A DNA stretch of 64,000 nucleotides, taken from NCBI RefSeq assembly GCF_965638725.1, contig NC_134951.1:68204437-68268436 (forward strand). The letters run 5' to 3'. The DNA comes from Aptenodytes patagonicus. Taxonomy: Eukaryota; Chordata; Aves; Sphenisciformes; Spheniscidae. Position numbers and translations under genes: made by a program. The stretch's first letter is position 1. Each line of letters opens with the position of its first letter. The notes beneath the pieces were generated by a model. That model saw only the letters and a list, made by a program, of their open reading frames with translations. It searched no databases and was not told the origin of the DNA. Below are positions 12,401 through 26,265 of this stretch, one piece after another.

Positions 12401-15400
12401 GTTCAGATACCAGGGCAACTGCACCGCTGTGACTGTCTTTACAGTGTATTCCTTACGCCAGGTAAACGCTTTCTGAGTTAGGCTTTACTAAAACAAACAA
12501 ACAAAAATCCCCTCATTTGATTTCAATTGCATTGAATAGCAGTAATATAATGCAGTGAGAAACTGGCCCACAGCCCAGTTAGCTATGAGAGGTAAGACAA
12601 TATACAGAGCTTAACATCTGCCACTTTGCTCAGGGTCAGTGGTGAAATTTCCACCGACTGTGACAGCAGAGTCAGAGCCCAGGGCAGCAGCACAACTTCC
12701 ACCAACGTTAGCACCAAGAGGAGGGGTGTCTGACAACATCAGGAAGACAGAATAAATAAAACAGGTGTGTATCAGCCTGAAAACATGCCCAAACGCTTAA
12801 CTCCCACTTCCTCAAAAAAAACTCACAACCCAAACGCCCTTTCCCCAAAACATGAACTAGCACTGAAATCAGTTGCCAAACACTTTAATCACACACACGC
12901 ACACACAGAGTTTAGGACACTGAGGGAAGAACGTGTCATGCTTTTCAAGGTTAGCTTCCCCTAAAAAAGTCTGTGTTTTCCAGCCTTTGCCCTCCTGTCT
13001 CCTGGGGAGAGAAATGCTCTCCAGAGGCACGCTGACAGAGGTGACCGCACATCCAGGCCCGAAGGGGCACTGAGGATTTTGCTGGCCAGCGCTGCTGGGA
13101 CGGGCTCTGTCAGCCGGGCAGCGGCTGCAGGACAGGCTGGGCTCCCCGATGCTGTGGGCACCCGGCTGTGCGAGGGGACCTCACCACATGGCGTCGGGCG
13201 CCCCAGGCCCTGCAGCATGGCTCAGGGAAAGCTGCCGATCCCACTGAGCACCTAACCCTCCCTACCAGGCGCTGGCTGCTGTCCAAGTCAAAAGGTCAAA
13301 CAGCTCACTTTTCGACAGTGCTCTTATACAGCAGGTTGTTTGGTGTCCCAGCGCCCTGAAAGGTTTACAAAGTATTGACGAGATGCCTAAGTGGTTACAC
13401 AAGGCAACCTGGGCTGAAGCAAAAAAAATAACCCAAGAAACCCAACCATGAAACCCCCCACAAACAAACAAACAAGAAAGAATTTCTGTAGTTTGGCTAA
13501 ATAGGAACAAAATACCATACAGTGCACACTGGCAGACTTAAATAAGAGAAAACAAGAATTCAGGGTAAGGATGACCAACTGTAAGTGAAGCGGACTAAAC
13601 CTGGCTTGACAGAAATTACAAAAAAAATAAATAATAAAAACCCCAAAGCTCTAGACAGTATTGTCAGATGGATGCTGGTCCGTCGCCAGCACTCTGCCAT
13701 GGCCCCGGAGTCCTTCTAAGCGTTGTTATACTCACAAAACTTTAAGGGATATTCTGCAGGAGGCGATCCTGCTCTGGCAGCGACCTGAGGTCTGTCCCTG
13801 GCGCTCTCTCTAAAGCCTTTAGCTTTCAGCTGCTCGTCTGCAGCATCGGATCAATAGCGCAGCAGTACCTCCTCCTGCTCCCATGGCCGCTGCTGTTCCT
13901 ACACCGAGGTACGTAGCATCAGCGTGCACACGTTTTGTAACTGGGTCTCCCTGTCTCCGTTTCTACAGGCCATGAGTATGCACAGCTTGTCCACAAACGC
14001 TGCTCTCCAGAACACTGGTTCTCAGCGGGGCTCTGGCAACTTGTACCTACCCTTTGAAGTGACACTGTTTTTAGTTTGATGGGGGAGGAGATTGCTCTTC
14101 AGAAGGTGCTTTCTTTTTGAAAAACAAATAAATTAACATTTAACAAAAAAGCGAAGCCAAAACCTCAGTATCGTGAAAAATTTACCAAAAAAGAGCAAAT
14201 CACTATGAATTGCTTAATTACCCAAGTGAAAAGGAATGGACAGGAGCCAACACCACTCCTGCCTGAAGGACACAGAAGCACCTATCAGCTGGTACTGGGC
14301 AAGAGACTGGATCTCCCTCCACTTCATCCGATAAATCTACACCTGATAACACGGTACCATTTACAGCGGTAACACCTCACCCACTGTAATTCATAGTTTC
14401 ACATTGTTCACACACAAAAGCGCAGTCATTCCAGCAGGGAAGGTTCACCACCACCTGTGGAAAGCAGCCAAAGAAACTGGGGGAAGAAAGCAGCAAGAAA
14501 TTTGAAAGGCATCTAGGGCAGTGTGGATATTCTGTTCCCTACCAATATTTGTGGCAATGCAGCCTAGAATTACACTGCTAGCCTTGAATATCTCAGCAAA
14601 TCAGAAAGATGAATTATTTATGACAGACAGTTTGAGCTTCGTACTGAGGACAGTGGAGGTGCCTATTTTCTGCAGTGCCTTCCCCAGAAAGTCTCTCCCT
14701 GCTCCCCTGCTAGAACATTGGAAGTGATATTAGCAATGCTGCCACATAATTAAAAACATCATGTTGTCATTGTTTTACAAACCTTTACCAAACTTTAATC
14801 AATTTGGTGGTACCATTCCATGCCAGCTATTTTCTCCAGATTATTTGAGAGGGCAACTGTTAAATTAATCTATTTCAAAGAACAAAGCCGGTGGGGGGAG
14901 AGGGAGGAAGTTTTGTCCATGTTAAGATCTGAAGACCTCCGAAGGTCTACCTCCCCCACACTTCAAAGCGGCAAGCCTGACATCTGGCCACAGGGCTTGG
15001 ATTCAAGGATGTTCCTCCTCCCAGCTTCCACACTACAGCATGCCCAAGCTATGGTGGTATTTATGAACTCCTTGTGAGAAGGAGAAATAAGTGTCATGTG
15101 TGCTCCACAGAGCTGCTAGAAATCTGCAACAGATTTGTCATCACAAATACAGTCTTGAGTGGTACTGTTTCAGTTCTGCACAAGAGCAGATCTTTTCTAC
15201 AAAGGCTGTATGTCAAATGAGCATCCGACCACTGGCAGCAGGACAATGGTATCTCCACTGCTGTCAATAATCTTCCTGCTGGGTCCACTAATTATAAAGC
15301 CAGAGCAACAATTGTTATTTTATATTCTAATTACCTGCATTACAAAGGCCACCACATTTCCCTAAATTCCCATTTGGCCTCAGCTCTACAAAATTAAATC

Positions 15401-17150
15401 ATTCTTAAACATTTGCCAGAGGTCAAGAATTCAGAGCAGTGCTTGGTAAATCAGGTCAGTGAGTCTTAAAAGTGCACACCTTATTTTGGCTAAAATTCAT
15501 CTAACTATAACCCAAGGATGCTGAACAGGGTATTTATACCGTAAGTAGACATAATTTTTTACTTCTCCTCATTATTCATGACACAGTCCCAAAGCAAATT
15601 TACAGCAAGCTTTTAAAAATAGCATTAATAATCCTAGGGGCTGTATTAAGATCCTAATTAAGATAGTATATGAGTGTTTCCTGCTTGCACGTGAGATGAC
15701 AGATTTAAGCTACGCAGTCACAAGACTCCTTAAGGAATTTATTTCCTTAACACCAGTGTGGGAAAGATGGTTGTCATTCCTGCTTCCATACAAAGTGTTA
15801 AGACCTCAAGTCAGAGGTCTTGGTGTGACCTGTTAAGTCATATTTAGGACCCAGCTTCTCAGGGGACTTTGTAATTCACAGCGTAACTCCCCCGGACTCT
15901 GGTGGCAGCACCTCTGAACGTGCTTTCCAAGATGACAAGCCCAGGGAAAGGAAGAGTCTTCTCATAAGCATGCAAAGACTTTGCTGAGGTGACCTTTCTA
16001 CTTCACGTAGGATCTCAGCAGAAGCAAGAGCGAGGTCCGGTTTCCGATGAATGATGTGGCTGCTTCAGCACCAAGACCAACCCTTCATGGAATAGTACTG
16101 CTCCCCGTCCACTGCTCAGCTGGCAACTTCGGTAACAAAATGGGATTGATTTATCGTAAAATCTTCTCTTTTTTTCCCACAGCCCAGGTTTACCTGCAGG
16201 GTAAATCCTTCCTGCGTGCTGCAGTTGCAGGGATCACAACCAGCCTTGGAACAGGCTATTCCAGAGTCCTCTCGTTAGAAACATCAAGTGCTGGCACTTC
16301 TGACCGCCGTTGTCAGAGCCGCAAGAGTTCAGCCTGCTGCGAATTAGGCCTGCAGTTTTCTGGGAGCTGTGACCTCAAAAGAAGAGTTGACGAAAGGAAG
16401 TTCAAGCAAGAAAGAAGAGGTCACAATTCTGACCCCAATTTTGTATCATCAGTCCCAAACACAACTTTTGCTCGAACAGGTTAGCCTTGAGAAACCACGC
16501 AAAATACACCACGGTTGAATGAGATACTAGCACCAGCCTCTCCCTCTGCTCACAGCAAGGCAGAAAAAGACACCTCCAACGTTTCAGTAAGAGTTAAACC
16601 TTGATTCAGCTTTCAACTTAGATTAAATATTCCTCCCTTCAGAGGTTAACATACATCACTGACATATTTTTTTGCTGGATAAACAGCACAAAGTCTTCTC
16701 ACTCAAAACAAATTGCCATTTAACAACACATATCCTAGAAAGCTGTAAACGAGTCCTGATTTAACTGAACTCACAACTCGTTATTACTGAAAGCAATCAT
16801 ATACTCTCAGTGACCAAAGCTTTCCTGGCAGAGCTCCCTCTCTGGATTTATCATTAACATCTACATCCTAACCCTGCTAAATAATTCAGCACAGCATTTA
16901 GCCTTGTGTCCTTGCCTCTCTACCCAGAAACCGCCCTCACTACTTACTGTATGTTCCAGCAACAGGGACGAAAAACCTGCCTGGATCGCTGTGCCTCCTT
17001 GCGCTGCGTAACTGAGGGGGAACCATCACTCTCAACATAGAAGCATGGGTTTTATTTATCTTATTTTGCTGGAAAAAGTGTTTATTAGATACCTAAATAT
17101 AGAGTGTTATTTATCCACATGGAGTCATGACCATGTGGGCTCAGATTCAC
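9404..17150. other. Intergenic, no gene recognised
   Basis: I found no coding exon, RNA gene or recognisable transposon here. The sequence is AT-rich with scattered short frames. A 145-codon frame at 16047-16484 on the + strand shows no domain and no relation to the neighbouring gene. The stretch 13680-14000 is somewhat richer in CG but lacks a clear promoter layout. This is the 5' flank of SMIM28 and may hold its distal control elements. Confidence 0.55.
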
Positions 17151-17184
17151 ATGTAAATTCCCTTTTTAATAATCCTAATGCAGG

Positions 17185-17705
<521 letters not shown>

Positions 17706-20006
17706 TAAATACCTGGGTACTGAGACGTATCAAAGCAGTAATGCTCAATTACATAGAGTCAGAACATTTATTTATTGCCGTTGTTTTAAACACATTTATG
17801 GGGAAAGAAAAACATTAGATGGAAAAATCTTGCTGGAGTGGCAGGTAAAGAAGTTTAATTATTTCTTTTAAGCATAATGCATTCTGCTATTCTTTGATTT
17901 CCTTTCTTTTAAATACATGTTTACGCTTTGGATCTGGTCCCATGAAGCCTTTCTGCAGATGTTAAGAGTCAGTAGCAGTCAGCAATGAACTCTTGTTCCC
18001 TAAGCTGTGCGCTGATTACTTCTGTGAGAGAGGATCACATGCAGGCAAATGGGGGAAGGGGAGTACCCCTTGGAGATCAAAACACAGCCTGCCTTTCTGG
18101 CTTTGTCTGGGATACAGCAAAAGGGTTTCTCTGATCATAAATAATAATGTAAGGTGCATGTATATCCCCAGTAAATGCCTGAGTCAAGTAGCATTAGCAA
18201 ATGAACTGGCCACGCTACTTAGCTGAGATATCAAGTGTACTGTTGTAAAATAAAAGGGGGTAGGAGTGGAGGGTCAAAACAGGAGAAGTAGTTTTTAAAT
18301 GCCTCTACAATTTTAACAAAGTCTACCTCACCAGTAACATTGCCAGAGTTAGAATGGCAACGGCAATGTCTTCACACCTTGAGACTGGTTTTGTCTGACA
18401 GTGAGAAACAAACAGCATCACCAGAGTCACATTCTAACAAGTATTTGAAAAATCAGTGTAAATCAGGCTTACTTTAAAATTATGTATCATTATTAACGTA
18501 TACAAAAACACATCAAAATGTTTTTCTATTTGCCAGAGTTATATGGTTTTGCTTTTTACAAGCAATAATGAATCAGCGTTAAGAAGCAGGATGGAGCCTG
18601 GTAAAACACCTCTGTGTGGACCACAGCCTAATGACTTCAAAGCAGACTTTGTTCCAAATTCACTTAAAACATTTCAGAAGTATCGGTTTCCTGATTCAAC
18701 TTCAAAGATATTAGTATAAATATGGGCTATATTAATAAAAATTATTTTTAAAATGTTCTAAGTACTCTAGCAAATCATTAACAACATAATAAATCCTAGC
18801 ACCAATCAAACAATCACTGCAATGGGAATTTCAGTAAACAAAATAAACTTTCGTTTTTCTGTCCTTACTCAAAAGCTTTCTTCAAACTCATGTTTGGCCT
18901 TATTAGGTCATTCCCTTCAAAGCCAGGTTCCAGGCTTCTTTTGTCTATACAAAGAGTTCAATTCTAAACCCATTCCATTACTCATCATGGAAATGCCACA
19001 CAACTGGACTGCACTCTGCATTTCATTCCTTTACCAGCAGGCACGAATAAAAGCTCATCTAAACTGATATGGGTCACGTAGTCTGTAAGGTGGCACCTGT
19101 ACATGCTCAGCATGTTAAAAAAAAAAATGTAGGCAGACAGATTACTAGTGAAAGGCTCTACTACTTCTAGTCTGTGCTCAGTGTTTTGGAAAACTGACCC
19201 TCTGCTTCAGTCCCTACAAAGATATAAATGAAAGGAAGAGAATAAACATGAGCCTGCAATGGCCAAACCATCCTACTAGAAATCAGTTCTGGGAAAACAG
19301 AGGACTTTCTAGAAACATAATCCCTTTTACCCGCATGTCCTTTTCTGCCTTTCTTTTTATAAAGGGTATTTTCCCTGTGTTTAGGTGTCTGTAACTTACT
19401 TCATGCTGGAAGTCAGAGCCTTATTTTTCTCAATTACAAACCCCACAATAGCTGCTTGTGATGACACAGGCGGAGCACGCTGACCTCCAGTGAAGCAGCA
19501 GCATCAAAACCAAACCAGTCAAGAAAACACTACCAAATAATTCCCTCAGTCACTTAATATGCTTGGTTTGGAAACTTCCAGATGTTAAACAGTAGAGGAT
19601 TTTACTTTGTATGTGTTCTGCAGTTGGTTTATTTGCTTACGCTTTCATTTCAGTTACTGAAGATGCAGTTTCATTTCCAGGTAATTTTATTTTCCAGTTC
19701 TGGCAGCTATTTCTGATACCTGTACACACTGGTTCCTTTTCTCGTTTTAGAGCTTCGGTTTTAGAAGTTAGTTTTAGTTCAGTTTAGAACTTTAGTTTTA
19801 GTTTAGAACTTCAGAGCAAGTATTAACTTTTTTCTAAGTGACCTTTGTTTCATTTTCTTAAAATTATTTCTATCTGTAGTATAATCTTTTTTTTAATGGC
19901 TATAAGATTTTCCAAGTCTTTATTCAAGATCTTTGCAACATTCTTCAGTAGCCCCTTACCCACTCATCCCAGAAATAAGCACAAAATCACAACAGAAAAA
20001 CAGAGA

Positions 20007-20622
20007 CTAATTGTCCTGGTTTTGGCTGGGATAGAGTTAATTTGCTTCCTAGTAGCTGGTACAGTGCTGTGTTTTGGATTTAGCATGAGAATAACGTGAT
20101 AACCACCGATGTTTTAGTTGTTGCTAAGCAGTGCTTACACTAGTCAAGAGCTTTTCAGCTTCTCCTGCCCTGCCAGCGAGAAGCTGGGAGGGGGCACTGC
20201 CAGGACAGCTGACCCAAACTGGCCAGAGGGGTATTCTATACCGTATGGTGTCATGCTCAGTATATAAGCTGGGGGGAGTTGGCCGGGGGGCAGCAATCAC
20301 TGCTCAGGGACTGACTGGGCATCGGTTGGCGGGTGGTGAGCAATTGCATCACCTCTTGGTGGTTTGGGTTTTTTTTCCCCCTTCCTGGTTTTGTTCCTTT
20401 CTCTCTCTCTCTCTCTCGTTGTTTTACTTTCTATTACAATGTGGTGGTGGTGGTGTTCTTACTTTATTATTTCAAGTATTAAACTGTTCTTATCTCAACC
20501 CACGAGTTTTCTTACTTTTGCTCTTCCGATTCTTTCCCCCATCCCACTGGGGCAGGGGGAGAGGGTGAGCGAGTGGCTGTGTGGTGCTCAGTTGCCAGCT
20601 GGGGTTAAACCACGACACTAAT
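20007..20622. repeat. Target-site duplication CTAAT around the solo LTR
   Basis: CTAAT occurs immediately before the TGTCC start and immediately after the ACGACA end. The perfect match after deletion of the internal region shows that the insertion has not been rearranged at its borders. Confidence 0.9.
20012..20617 (+). mobile_element. Complete solo LTR with 5-bp target duplication
   Basis: A 606-bp element running from TGTCCTGG to ACCACGACA, flanked by the perfect 5-bp direct repeat CTAAT (20007-20011 and 20618-20622). TG...CA ends and a 5-bp duplication are the marks of retroviral integration followed by LTR-LTR recombination. Inside are a TATA box (TATATAAG, 20261-20268), a CT run near 20400, an ATTAAAC polyadenylation-type signal near 20478, and a G-rich tail. 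It lies in sense orientation in the SMIM28 intron, so its promoter and poly(A) signal could in principle affect that gene. The copy at 8850 and the fragment at 41517 belong to the same family. Confidence 0.92.
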
Positions 20623-21258
20623 ACTGCTCAGTTGTCTCCCAATAAATTTGATATATATCTGGATATACCTACAAGAAGTTAATCAGCTTTTTGAACTACA
20701 TCTCAATGTAAAATCAGTCCATGTAAAATGTTTGGCAGGAGGCACTATCAAAATGGACACTTAACTGCCTGTGATTTATGCTTCAGGTTCTGGGCATCTG
20801 TGAGGCAATATTAACTTGTTACAAACAATTTGAACTCAAATAACACACAAAGTAGCCTACAGATTATTTCACCCAAATAGGAAAGCTAAGGCTTAAAGTT
20901 AGCTGTGTTTAAAAAGCTATGGACACTTTGAAACACAGACTGAAGAAAACTGTACCTTAATGTCACCTGTTAGCATACAGAAAAACATATTACCCAATCC
21001 TTAATCTACCCGCTTCACATGCTACTATTTTGCAGATCATAGTAAGACACACTTACTGTTCTTTCACAGCTGCACGGGACGCGGTATTCACGTCATTACC
21101 AGCCATTCAATGTGCTACTCTCCCCACCTTTCTCGGCATACAGCCCAGGGTCTTATTTACTGCATCTTCTTCAAACAACAAATTTCTTATGTCTTGTTTT
21201 ATACACATTACTGAATAGATAGTCACCAGGCACTTGTGTAGTTATCTTGAGGAGAAAA

Positions 21259-21402
21259 GAGAGGAGAGGAGAGGAGAGGAGGGGAGAGGAGGGGAGAGGA
21301 GGGGAGGGGAGGGGAGGGGAGGGGAGGGGAGGGGAGGGGAGGGGAGGGGAGAGGAGGGGAGAGGAGAGGAGGGGAGAGGAGAGGAGGGGAGAGGAGAGGA
21401 GA
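21259..21402. repeat. GGGGA/GGAGA minisatellite
   Basis: About 144 bases built only from the pentamers GGGGA and GGAGA: mixed units at both ends and a purer GGGGA block in the middle (about 21299-21350). One strand is pure purine. The array ends exactly where a reverse-oriented CR1 3' end begins, which suggests that it grew from the CR1 tail or from its insertion point. The long frames read through it on both strands are low-complexity artefacts. Confidence 0.95.
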
Positions 21403-21460
21403 GTTGGAAGGGACCTGCAACAATCATCTAGTCCAACTGCCTGACCACTTCAGGGAGTAC
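21403..21460 (-). mobile_element. CR1 LINE 3' end fragment
   Basis: The block GTTGGAAGGGACCTGCAA followed by ATCATCTAGTCCAACTGCC is the conserved 3' end of avian CR1, here in reverse complement. Only about 60 bases remain. The usual octamer tail that should lie to the left is replaced by the purine minisatellite. Confidence 0.8.
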
Positions 21461-24169
21461 AAGAGGATAAGAACTGTTTCATAATTACCTATGTCATTTT
21501 TGCCCAGATCCCTTAGTGTAATAAAGTACTCGCAGGCTCAGGGCACCACTCTTCCACCTTCAGAAACAGCAACGCAGATGCAGAATTTCTGCAGACCAGA
21601 CCCAGGGATCTCAACCCAGGCACTCAAAGTGAGATATAACTAACAAATAACCCCCAACAAACAGCTCAGCTGAACTGTCTTGGCCCCCCAGAGCATTCAG
21701 TAACAGAGACAGGAATACAGCTCCCCAGAAAGACATTCACTATCCCTGTCTATCAGACAGTCCTCTCTCTTCCCCGAGTCTCCCGACTCAGTCACTACAC
21801 TCTACAAATTCTGCAACACATTACCCTGAGGTACTACAGTTTTCTTCCCTAAGCAATCTGTCACAACCCTAGAGTCGGCACTTTGTACACAACAACATAA
21901 TTAAAAATGATGTGCGTTGTGGATCAAAATAAGGATTCACAGATTTCCAAAACACTGGCATTTATTCAGTCTTGAGGGCTTGAATTTGCAACTTTAGAAG
22001 CAACGCTATAGGTTACTCTTGGAGAGCTTTTAAAAAAAAGAAAGTTTTCAGCCCAGTAACCACGCTGACACCCAAATGAATCTAGGTTGTCCTTTTATAT
22101 CTACTTCACAGACTGTGGCCATCTAAGCTAGCTCATACTACAGTTTCTCTTCTTCCATTTTCTTACCATTAGATGCAAATTGGACCCTCCAACAATAATT
22201 CATTTTACATATTTCTGTTGACAGATATTTCCTTGCAAGACCCAAGACTGCTGGGTTCCAGTTGAGGCTTTGGAGCAAAGTATTTCCCTGAGACCCAAGA
22301 CCATTTGTTAATTCCTTCCGTCAAGCTTATCTTTTCCTTCCCCGGCTCCTGGTTTGTCACTAGCCCTTTCCTTTCTCTTCTGCAAAGGGAATGGGACTGG
22401 TGCAGTGAGAAAGGAGCCCCACCTCCTGTCTGTTCCTCAGACTTATCGGTCTTATCCAATCCTACTGCCCTCACTCCTGGTTCCCTTTTGGCTTTCCTCC
22501 CTACAGCTTTGCATCTCATGCATCCTCCTCACAAGCCAAGGCTCTCCATCCACACTGGTGCACAATTCTGATCTGCTCTCTTCTCCACTCTGCCCTCCCC
22601 TGCTGAATCCACAGCTCTTCACTTCAGGAACATCGGTTCTCATCCTGCGCTTCAAATCCACATCCAACCCACCAAGTCCCTCCTCTGTCTCCTCACCACC
22701 CTGTGGACTCTCAGAAATCCAGTCCTTGTATGAGGCTGTGTCAGGCAACCATAACACTAGTCTGTGCTCCCACCAGCACACGAAGGATACACCACCCTTG
22801 GCCACTATTTAAAACACAAACTTCCTTTCAGTGAAATTCATAGGGAAGTTGCACTGAGCTCAAAGGTAAGAGAATCAGGGCTTTATATACCTTTTACTAG
22901 TCTCATGTAGGAAACACTGGCATTCTCACCCTCTATCCTCACAACCAACCGCGACAGTGCACAACTCGCAGATGCAAAGAACACTGCTTCAACCTGACTG
23001 AAAGCCTGCTCCCTACAAATTAAACCCAAAACTTACACTTGGATCGCAAAAATGATCCATGATCTTCACTGATCATGAATAATGCTGCCCAGTATAAGCT
23101 CAGCTCTTCTAAATATTTATTATAACAGTATCAGTCAGTCTCAGTATACATAGTGCACAAACATAATACAGAATGCTTTTTCTCATTTTTCCTGTGAAGT
23201 GTTTTATGCACGACATAAGACACAATAATAAAGCATTAACAAACATTTTTAAGAAAATCCCTTCATTTTTTAAAGATGATTTAATGCCTGCATTAGAATA
23301 ATAGCTGAACATTTTCTTCCAGCTCTGCTGTTTCATGTAGCTCATTTAATGGTCAGGTAAGACAACAGCTTGTACTGCCAGAAACTCTTTAATAAGAAAT
23401 GATCAGTAAATATGAGAGAGTTCTTTAGTATGCATTTTTGTGGTAAAAGACAGTTGGTGAAAAAAAAGTTTAATACCTAATCCACAATAGTTTCAATGTA
23501 TTTTAAAATTACTTTAATGGCTTTGGCCTCAGACCCACGTTTCCTCAGGAAAAAAAGCAGAAGTCTCCCCTACGCTATTTGTTAGAAGTCAAAACCTATT
23601 TACTTTTTTTTTCTTAGGCATGACCACATACTAAGAATTTCATAATACGACAAAGAATTGCAGAGGTAACAAATGCCTGGTAGATAATCAGTTGACTGTA
23701 GGTTACAGTGTGATTTTGCCGCTAAAAGAATGGCCATGATTCTTGGAAGAATAAGCAGAGAAAGTTTTTGTAGACTAAGAAGGGGGCACTGGAGTTACTG
23801 TCCCTTTTCATAAAGCCATTACTGCAAACAGCCTGTTTGCACCCCTGCTTCCAAATGCTTTGAGGAAAGAACCACTCAAGTTCTCCCAGCTTGAAAAGCT
23901 GCCTTCGTTCAAAATAAAGGAAATCTGATCCATTGATCTGTTTAGTCTCACCATAAAAATGTGAAAAAGCCATCTGACTACAGTCTTCGAGTACTTACAA
24001 AGGGAATGAGCTGATAATAAACGGCATTTTAGTGTTTGGGTTTTTCCCCCTCTCTAGACTAGACTCTGAATGAAATCCAATTATTAGAAGCTAGAGCTAG
24101 ATAGGGTTGGACTGGAAATGAGCTATATTAAATTTTAAAAGTGAAGCTAATACAACAGAAGAGTACAAA

Positions 24170-24187
24170 TTTTTTTTTTTTTTTTTT
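24170..24187. repeat. T tract followed by A run
   Basis: Eighteen T followed at once by six A, in the SMIM28 intron. It is simple sequence with no further structure. Confidence 0.85.
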
Positions 24188-24988
24188 AAAAAAGCTCCTG
24201 TTAACACTACAGCACAATTCAAAAGCTGTGGGACAGAGGCTTTTTGTGCTATATTTTGCAGGAGATTAAGCTGACCAACTAGTCACAGCTGCTATTACTC
24301 TTACACCACAAGTTCTTTTTCCACAATTCTAAACAGGGAAAATGATTCTTGGATAGCTGGCAGAACAAGCTCCAGAGCGAGCCCCAGTCCAGGCTGTCCT
24401 GACACACCATGTTTTATTTGGGGCTGGCCTATAAGGTTAGAACAGCCCAGAGAACAGGTATTGTAGGCAATGGGTGCTGATGAAAGGGATAGTTGTCGTA
24501 ATGTTTGTTCTTTAAAGTAAACAGTAGAGTTTTCCAAATAGAAAGAAACAACACTAGATGCTGGATCGCCAGCCCTACTCCTCTGCAATTCAGTGCTCTC
24601 CCAGGTTTTAAAAGCTTAACCAATCTCTCGCAAAGAGGACTGGTCCAAGCATAATCCAAGAGTAATAAAATCTCATACCAAAATACATACAGCTCCAGGC
24701 TGTTGGCTTTTTCCGCCCACGGAGACAGGGTTTCCTAGAAACCCACCACTCTGCAACTTCTCCATTTCTTTTGTCCCTAGTTGTCAAAGTATTTTGTTTT
24801 AATGGACCGGCAAATAGAATTCAGCAATTGACGAGCCTGCAAAACATATTGCTCGAGTGCCACTAATGCAGACAGAAAGTAACTTGGAAAAGCAATGGCT
24901 GGGTGATAGCAGGGGGAGGTGGAGAATGTGTATTTTCTCTCCAATTAAGAGGCCTCCAGGAATCCAACACACTACCCATTTGCTTTAA

Positions 24989-25393
<405 letters not shown>

Positions 25394-26265
25394 ACTTCCT
25401 ATGGAAGCACTTTAGCTGAAGCATGCAGCCCCTCAAGGCACAAACGTGGAACTGCTATGGCCTTTAAAATTAGCAAAAAGATTCCAAATGAGGCACAAAA
25501 CCAATGAATTAATGAAGGAAGAAACTTGGAGTAACAGGGAATGAGTCTCTTCACCTCATCCTAGGATTCTCCACCTTCCATTTGTGTCAAGCGTACCGAC
25601 ACAGCTTAGCACCAAATCGGTCCCAGACTGGTAATACGGGTATTCCAGTTAACGAAGTGTGTCATGCAAGGATTAAACTTAAGGACAGGTGGGAATCTGT
25701 CCCTCTGCAATCCCTCAGCTACAAGGAAATATTAATTATGGTATAGATTCACCAGTCACAAAAAGGGCTTTTAGCACATACCTATTCCAGTCTGGCTTTT
25801 TCTTTTTTATGTGTTGATTTTTAATTGAGTTTCTGACAAGCTGATTTACTCAACCTGTGTGTGTAAACATCACATTGTTCTGCAGTGCTCTGGAATGATC
25901 GCAACAGCTCTCAGGAAAGCAAATAAATATATAAGCTCTACAAAATTTCCAGTGACTGTCCCCAAAGGTTCAAATGTGCACTGTGGATAAAGGCTGTCTT
26001 TTACCACAGTTGAACAATCAGGACAACCAGAGAAGACCTGATTGTTCTGGGTGAGGAAGACTCCAGCAGCACCACACAAGAGCATGCTCACACCATTGCC
26101 GCAAGCTACTTGCCAAGGTCTGCAGGGTCCCGACATTCCAGACTACTGGCTTGACTTGTTTTCCAATTTACAAGTCTACAACAATAAACCCTGTGACCTG
26201 TTTGGTGCAGTGTGTAAAAGAGTTGGGGAAAAATTAATAAAATCAAATGCACAAAAAAAGAAATC
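25394..26265 (+). other. SMIM28: SMIM28 3' UTR (extent uncertain)
   Basis: No coding frame continues after the stop. AATAAA-type signals occur near 25921, 26184 and 26237, any of which could end the transcript. The 3' boundary is therefore a guess. Confidence 0.45.

Noticed and set aside
21223-21444. Four overlapping open frames of 61-66 codons on both strands
   Set aside because: They are translations of the purine minisatellite (EERRGEE and PPLPSSP repeats) and have no independent support.
22205-22812. Overlapping frames of 88-152 codons on both strands
   Set aside because: CT-rich composition leaves several frames open at once, and none resembles a protein family.
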